DNA of 17,647 nt. Source: Anaerolineales bacterium UBA6663 (GTDB taxonomy: Bacteria > Chloroflexota > Anaerolineae > Anaerolineales > UBA6663). The stretch covers positions 871 through 18,517 of the forward strand of contig DKKP01000319.1 in assembly GCA_002455335.1 (NCBI GenBank). The letters run 5' to 3'. The notes beneath the pieces are model-generated. The model was not told the DNA's origin. It made no database searches and was given only the letters and a program-made list of their open reading frames with translations. The position numbers were made by a program, and so were the translations under genes. Below are positions 14,082-17,647 of the stretch, in pieces; within the stretch, counting starts at the first letter, position 1, and each line of letters opens with the position of its first letter.

Positions 14082-14819
14082 ATGACAAACTGGTTGACGT
14101 TTCAAGACGATCCTTCCCTGGTTGCACGGTGTGAGCACCTCGCGGGCGTGGTCTGGCCGGAATTCATGCTCCACGATCCGGCCGCGCGTTGGCTGGATGT
14201 CGTGTACGAGCGTTTTCCGGAGACCCAGGTCGTGCTCCGCGATGAGGCCGGTGAACCGGTTGCCTTCGGCAATACCGTGCCGGTCTTGTGGAGCGGCCGG
14301 GTCGCCGACCTGCCCGCCGGCGGCTGGGATGCGATCATCGCGCGTGGCGCACGCGGGCGGCGCGCAAACACGCTCTGCGCGCTGCAGGCCATGGTCAGGC
14401 CCGATCGACAGGGTCAGGGCTGGTCGACCAAGATCATCCGGGCCATGCGCGCCGTGGCCGCGGCCCGTGGTTTGAAGGCCCTCATCGCTCCAGTCCGCCC
14501 CAGCGAGAAGCATCGCTTTCCACTGATCCCGATCGAGAAGTACATGCACTGGACGCGCGACGACGGCCTGCCCTATGACGCCTGGCTGCGCACGCACGCG
14601 CGATTGGGCGCGCGCGTGGCCAAGGCCGCGCCGCGATCGATGCGGATCGCGGCGACCGTGTCCGAGTGGGAGACGCGCACAAGCCTGACCTTCCCGGCCA
14701 GCGGCGATTACATCGTGCCCGGCGCGCTCGTGCCGCTGCGCGTCGATCGCGGCCGCGACCGCGCGGTTTATCTCGAACCGAACGTCTGGATGATCCATTC
14801 CAGTATCGGTCCGGCCTGA
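14082..14819 (+). CDS. Single-domain GNAT-family acetyltransferase
   Basis: A 245-residue protein with motif A at QAMVRPDRQGQGWSTKII (102-119), the acetyl-CoA-binding loop of GNAT enzymes. After it come APVRPSEKHRFPLIPIEKY (136-154) and DGLPYDAWLRTHARLGARV (161-179), which I recall as typical of a GNAT subgroup in Actinobacteria and Chloroflexota; no substrate is known to me. There is no tandem domain. The start at MTNWLTF is chosen because the next upstream ATG (14037) lies in the repeat. Neither has a good ribosome site, so translation may be weak. It may still be transcribed with the upstream genes, 82 bp after rtcB. Confidence 0.8.
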   Translation: MTNWLTFQDDPSLVARCEHLAGVVWPEFMLHDPAARWLDVVYERFPETQVVLRDEAGEPVAFGNTVPVLWSGRVADLPAGGWDAIIARGARGRRANTLCALQAMVRPDRQGQGWSTKIIRAMRAVAAARGLKALIAPVRPSEKHRFPLIPIEKYMHWTRDDGLPYDAWLRTHARLGARVAKAAPRSMRIAATVSEWETRTSLTFPASGDYIVPGALVPLRVDRGRDRAVYLEPNVWMIHSSIGPA

Positions 14820-14917
14820 GCCGTCGAAGCAACTCGATATGCCAACTTGGAGCGGGTCCGCCTGGTCCTCACCGACCGTTCCGGATCTGCCGTTTCAGTC
14901 TTGAGGGGGAAAACAGC

Positions 14918-16243
14918 ATGGCATCATTACCACAATCGCTCGCCGACAACCTGGTTCTGCGCAGCGCGACCCCGGCCGATGCCGACGCGCTAGCCGCGTT
15001 CAACATACGCATCCACGCCGAGGATGATCCTGAACCGCTCCGCGCCCGCCTCGACGCCTGGACGCGCGACCTCGTCGCCCGGCCGCATCCGACCGCCGCG
15101 CCCGCGGACACGCTGATCGTCGAGGACACGACCACGGGCCAGATCGTGTCGACGACCTGTCTGATCCCGCAGACCTGGACCTACGCCGGCGTCCCGTTCG
15201 AAGTCGGCCGGCCGGAGCTGGTCGGCACCCTGCCCGAGTATCGCAACCGCGGCCTTGTGCGGCGGCAGTTCGAGGTGGTTCATCAATGGTGCGTCGAGCG
15301 CGGCCAGTTGGTGCAGGCCATCACCGGCATCCCGTGGTATTACCGTCAGTTCGGCTACGAGATGACGGTCAACCTGAGCGGCACCCGCATCGGCTTCGGT
15401 ATGCATGTGCCAGGGCTCAAGGATGGCGAGACCGAGCCCTACCCGATCCGCCTCGCGACGCCTGACGACCTCAGCTTCATCGCCGAGGTCGACGCAACCG
15501 GGCACCGACGCGACACACTGCACTGCCTGCGTGACGCCGCGGCCTGGCGCTACGAGTTCGACGGCCGCCTCGAGACCAGTATGTGGCACCGCATCCTGGC
15601 TGTCATTGAGAACACCGCAGGCGAGCGCGTCGGCTATATCGCCTATCCACCCTACACCATGCACAACGGCCAGGGGCTTACCTCCTTCGAGCTCAAACCG
15701 GGCGTGTCATGGGTGGCCGTCACACCCAGCGTGATCCGCTACATCTGGGCGATCGGGCAGGCGAGAGCCGCGCTCGAAGGTGGCTCGTGCGACGCCTGGG
15801 CCCTCAATCTCGGCGAGAGCCATCCCTCCTACCGGGTCGCTCAGGGCAAGTTGCCGGTAAACTGGCCCCCGTACGCATGGTATCTGCGGGTTCCGGATCT
15901 TGTCGCCTTCTTGCGCGTGATTACGCCTGCATTGGAGAAGCGCCTCGCGGACTCGATCGCCTGTGGGCACACCGGCGAATTTCGCGTCAGCCTGTACCGA
16001 AGCGGCGTGCTGTTCAAGTTCGAAAAAGGGGCGTTGAGCGTCGAACCCTGGCAACCAACACCCAAAGCCGGGGGCGATGCCGCCTTCCCGGATCAGACCT
16101 TCCTGCACCTTTTGTTCGGGCATCGCACCATCGATGAGATCAGGCAGTTGCGCGTCGATTGCTGGGTCAATGACGACACAGTTCGTATCATCCTTGAGGC
16201 CCTGTTCCCGAAGCAGATGTCGGACGTGTGGCCGTTGGGTTGA
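14918..16243 (+). CDS. Eis-like GNAT acetyltransferase with SCP2-like C-terminal domain
   Basis: A 441-residue protein with the three-part Eis layout. The N-terminal GNAT domain has VGTLPEYRNRGLVRRQFE (102-119) as its acetyl-CoA loop and GIPWYYRQFGYE (137-148). A second GNAT-like domain spans about 175-360. The C-terminal domain, with EFRVSLYRSGVLFKFEKGAL and later FLHLLFGHRTIDEI, resembles a sterol-carrier-protein-2 fold. Mycobacterial Eis acetylates several amines of aminoglycosides and also lysines; this relative's substrate is not known. The start at MASLPQSL has GAGGGGGA seven bases upstream. A 98-bp gap with no hairpin or clear promoter separates it from the previous GNAT, and a terminator follows, so it is probably the last gene of the run. 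Confidence 0.87.
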   Translation: MASLPQSLADNLVLRSATPADADALAAFNIRIHAEDDPEPLRARLDAWTRDLVARPHPTAAPADTLIVEDTTTGQIVSTTCLIPQTWTYAGVPFEVGRPELVGTLPEYRNRGLVRRQFEVVHQWCVERGQLVQAITGIPWYYRQFGYEMTVNLSGTRIGFGMHVPGLKDGETEPYPIRLATPDDLSFIAEVDATGHRRDTLHCLRDAAAWRYEFDGRLETSMWHRILAVIENTAGERVGYIAYPPYTMHNGQGLTSFELKPGVSWVAVTPSVIRYIWAIGQARAALEGGSCDAWALNLGESHPSYRVAQGKLPVNWPPYAWYLRVPDLVAFLRVITPALEKRLADSIACGHTGEFRVSLYRSGVLFKFEKGALSVEPWQPTPKAGGDAAFPDQTFLHLLFGHRTIDEIRQLRVDCWVNDDTVRIILEALFPKQMSDVWPLG

Positions 16244-16306
16244 GGGCGACGACGCGTTCAAAACTTTAAGGTATAGCCAAACCCGGCCACAGAGTGACCG
16301 AAATCG

Positions 16307-16346
16307 AAACGGGGCCAGCGAGGACCCGATCGTTTGGCCCCGTTTT
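16307..16346 (+). terminator. Terminator closing the plus-strand operon
   Basis: An 11-bp stem (16307-16317 with 16335-16345) of the form aaacggggcca/tggccccgttt encloses a 17-nt loop and ends in TTTT. It lies 64 bases after the Eis-like gene. The A-run on the left would also allow termination in the opposite direction. Confidence 0.75.
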
Positions 16347-16464
16347 CGACGCTGAAGGCCTCTTTTGGCGTTTCGCTGGATAGATTGCCTCTGCAAAAAA
16401 CGCGATTCCGCAGCATAATTCGGCCAATTACGATCTTGTTTTCCCGTCATAGGGTGAGCCGCGT
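16347..16464 (+). promoter_or_regulatory. Probable promoter region of the CAP lipoprotein gene
   Basis: This AT-richer stretch after the terminator should carry the promoter of the last gene. CATAAT at 16414-16419 is a fair -10 match, but no good -35 hexamer lies 16-18 bp upstream. AGGGTGAG at 16451-16458 may serve as the ribosome site of the ATG at 16465. Confidence 0.35.
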
Positions 16465-17616
16465 ATGTTGTCAGTGAAACGTCTGATCAAGGGCCTCGGC
16501 GTCGTGACGTTCGGGCTATTCGTTGCCGCCTGTTCGGGCACGCCAACACCCTCAGAGGCGACGGCCATCTCAACGCCGCCGCCGACCGCTGTCGTCGCGA
16601 GCCACACGGCTACGCCCGCTCAGGCAGATGGCGCCGCCCCTACAGAGGCGCCGACGGTCGAGCCCACACCGACCGAGGTCACCGCCACTGATCCGACGCC
16701 GACCGAGCCCACGCCGACCCCAACCGAAGAATCCGCACAGCCAACACCCACCCCTGAGGCCACGAACGACAGCGCCGCCGCGGGTGAATGCACCAACGTC
16801 CTGGCGTTCTTCGAAGACGTGACGATCCCGGATGGGACGCCCATCAAGCAGGGCGAGACGTTCGTCAAGACCTGGCGTGTGCGTAATGAGGGCACCTGCA
16901 CCTGGCGAGATTACGGCCTGGTCTTCGTCGGCGGCGAGCAGATGAATGCGGCGCCGGTGACGCCGATGGATATCGTTGTCGCGCCTGGCGAGATCGCGAA
17001 CCTCTCGGTCGAGTTGACGGCGCCGAAGCGCGGCGGCCAGTACATCGGGCAATGGCAACTCCAGGACACGAATGGAAAACGGTTTGGGGTCAGCCCAGGT
17101 TCCAACGGCACCCTGTTCACGATCATCGAAGTCAATTTCAGCGGCACCGAGATCTCGGTCGGCGCCCCACCCGCCAACCAGCCGACGGCGCAACCGATCG
17201 GGACCTGTGGCACACGCGGCAATGGTGGTTTCGAATCGACCGTGTTGCAGCGATTCAATGCCGCACGCGCCGGGGCCGGGCTGGCGCCGCTCAGCCTCTC
17301 CGATCCACTGATCGCGGCCGCTTCCCGGCACAGCGTCGATATGGCCTGCGCGAGCTACATCGGGCACTCGGGCACGGACGGCAGTTCGCCCAAGAGCCGT
17401 GTCCAGGCGCTGGGATTTGCGAACTGGAATTCGGCTGTCGAGAATGTCTATGGCTGGAGCGATGCGACGCCCGACACCGCCTTCGATTGGTGGTGGAATA
17501 GCCCGATCCACCATGCAGCAATCATGAACCCGAATCACAGCCTGGTCGGCATCAGCTACGTGCTCGATCCCGGGAGCAACACGGGGTATTTCACGGCCGT
17601 ATTCGCCCGCCCGTGA
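16465..17616 (+). CDS. Lipoprotein with NBR1-like Ig domain and CAP (SCP-like) domain
   Basis: A 383-residue secreted lipoprotein. A basic, hydrophobic signal (1-22) ends in the lipobox VAAC, with Cys23 as the lipidation site. Residues 24-105 are a Pro/Thr/Glu/Ser stalk with many PTPTE-type repeats. Residues 108-223 match the Ig-like fold seen in NBR1 and in many Chloroflexota surface proteins (FVKTWRVRNEGTCTWRDYGLVFVGG, then APGE and GGQYIGQWQL). Residues 255-383 are a CAP domain, with candidate metal/active residues His289, His301, Glu326 and His349/350 (HSVDMA, GHSGTDG, AVENVYG, IHHAAIMNPN). The full CAP domain fits before the stop, so the gene is complete. It is probably displayed on the outer face of the membrane. 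It is preceded by a terminator and so is a separate unit. Function is unknown. Confidence 0.92.
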   Translation: MLSVKRLIKGLGVVTFGLFVAACSGTPTPSEATAISTPPPTAVVASHTATPAQADGAAPTEAPTVEPTPTEVTATDPTPTEPTPTPTEESAQPTPTPEATNDSAAAGECTNVLAFFEDVTIPDGTPIKQGETFVKTWRVRNEGTCTWRDYGLVFVGGEQMNAAPVTPMDIVVAPGEIANLSVELTAPKRGGQYIGQWQLQDTNGKRFGVSPGSNGTLFTIIEVNFSGTEISVGAPPANQPTAQPIGTCGTRGNGGFESTVLQRFNAARAGAGLAPLSLSDPLIAAASRHSVDMACASYIGHSGTDGSSPKSRVQALGFANWNSAVENVYGWSDATPDTAFDWWWNSPIHHAAIMNPNHSLVGISYVLDPGSNTGYFTAVFARP

Positions 17617-17647
17617 TCCCGGCCGCGTCCACCGGTCGCGTCCATCC

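Noticed and set aside
14820..14917. Promoter or hairpin before the Eis-like gene
   Set aside because: No convincing -35/-10 pair and no strong inverted repeat could be seen.

Overview
The window is GC-rich, densely coding DNA that most resembles a Chloroflexota (Anaerolineae-like) genome. The pointers are the final gene, a lipoprotein with a Pro/Thr/Glu stalk, an NBR1-type Ig-like domain and a CAP domain, the many tandem-GNAT acetyltransferases, and the short STRR-like repeats between genes. This taxonomic call is an inference. No rRNA, tRNA, CRISPR array, transposase or phage gene was seen.

Left part (46-4656, minus strand): a four-gene catabolic operon read right to left. It encodes a transaldolase-family enzyme, a CoA-acylating (methyl)malonate-semialdehyde dehydrogenase (MmsA/IolA type), an IolE-like sugar isomerase/epimerase and a LacI-family regulator. 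A promoter with both sigma-70 hexamers at consensus (TTGACA, 18 bp, TATAAT) sits in front of it. The set suggests breakdown of a cyclitol or related sugar through a semialdehyde, but the remaining inositol genes are not in the window. The transaldolase has active-site changes that look more like fructose-6-phosphate aldolase.

Middle (4657-5235): a divergent control region. After the minus promoter come a long inverted repeat and an extended -10 plus-strand promoter. Next is a leader of about 265 nt with a 28-codon mini-ORF ending Tyr-Cys-Ala-Cys-Cys-Pro-stop, a GNRA-capped hairpin inside that ORF, and two tandem intrinsic terminators with interchangeable arms. This looks like an attenuator in front of the next operon and is the best candidate for an undescribed regulatory system.

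Right part (5236-16243, plus strand): a long run of co-directional genes. In order these are an ABC ATPase, a small hypothetical protein, a two-domain RimJ/L-like GNAT, the ABC-2 permease, three overlapping tandem-GNAT genes, an APH-like phosphotransferase, the RNA ligase RtcB, a further GNAT and an Eis-like GNAT with an SCP2-like tail. Several junctions overlap (GTGA, TGATG, ATGA), implying translational coupling. Export, acetylation, phosphorylation and RNA repair together suggest a defence or resistance island, but no substrate can be read from the sequence. Most non-overlapping gaps in this run hold a strong hairpin or repeat, including an array of 18 octamers that inverts orientation part-way. 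A terminator near 16307-16346 closes the run.

Right end (16465-17616): the separate lipoprotein gene. The last 31 bases hold nothing recognisable.
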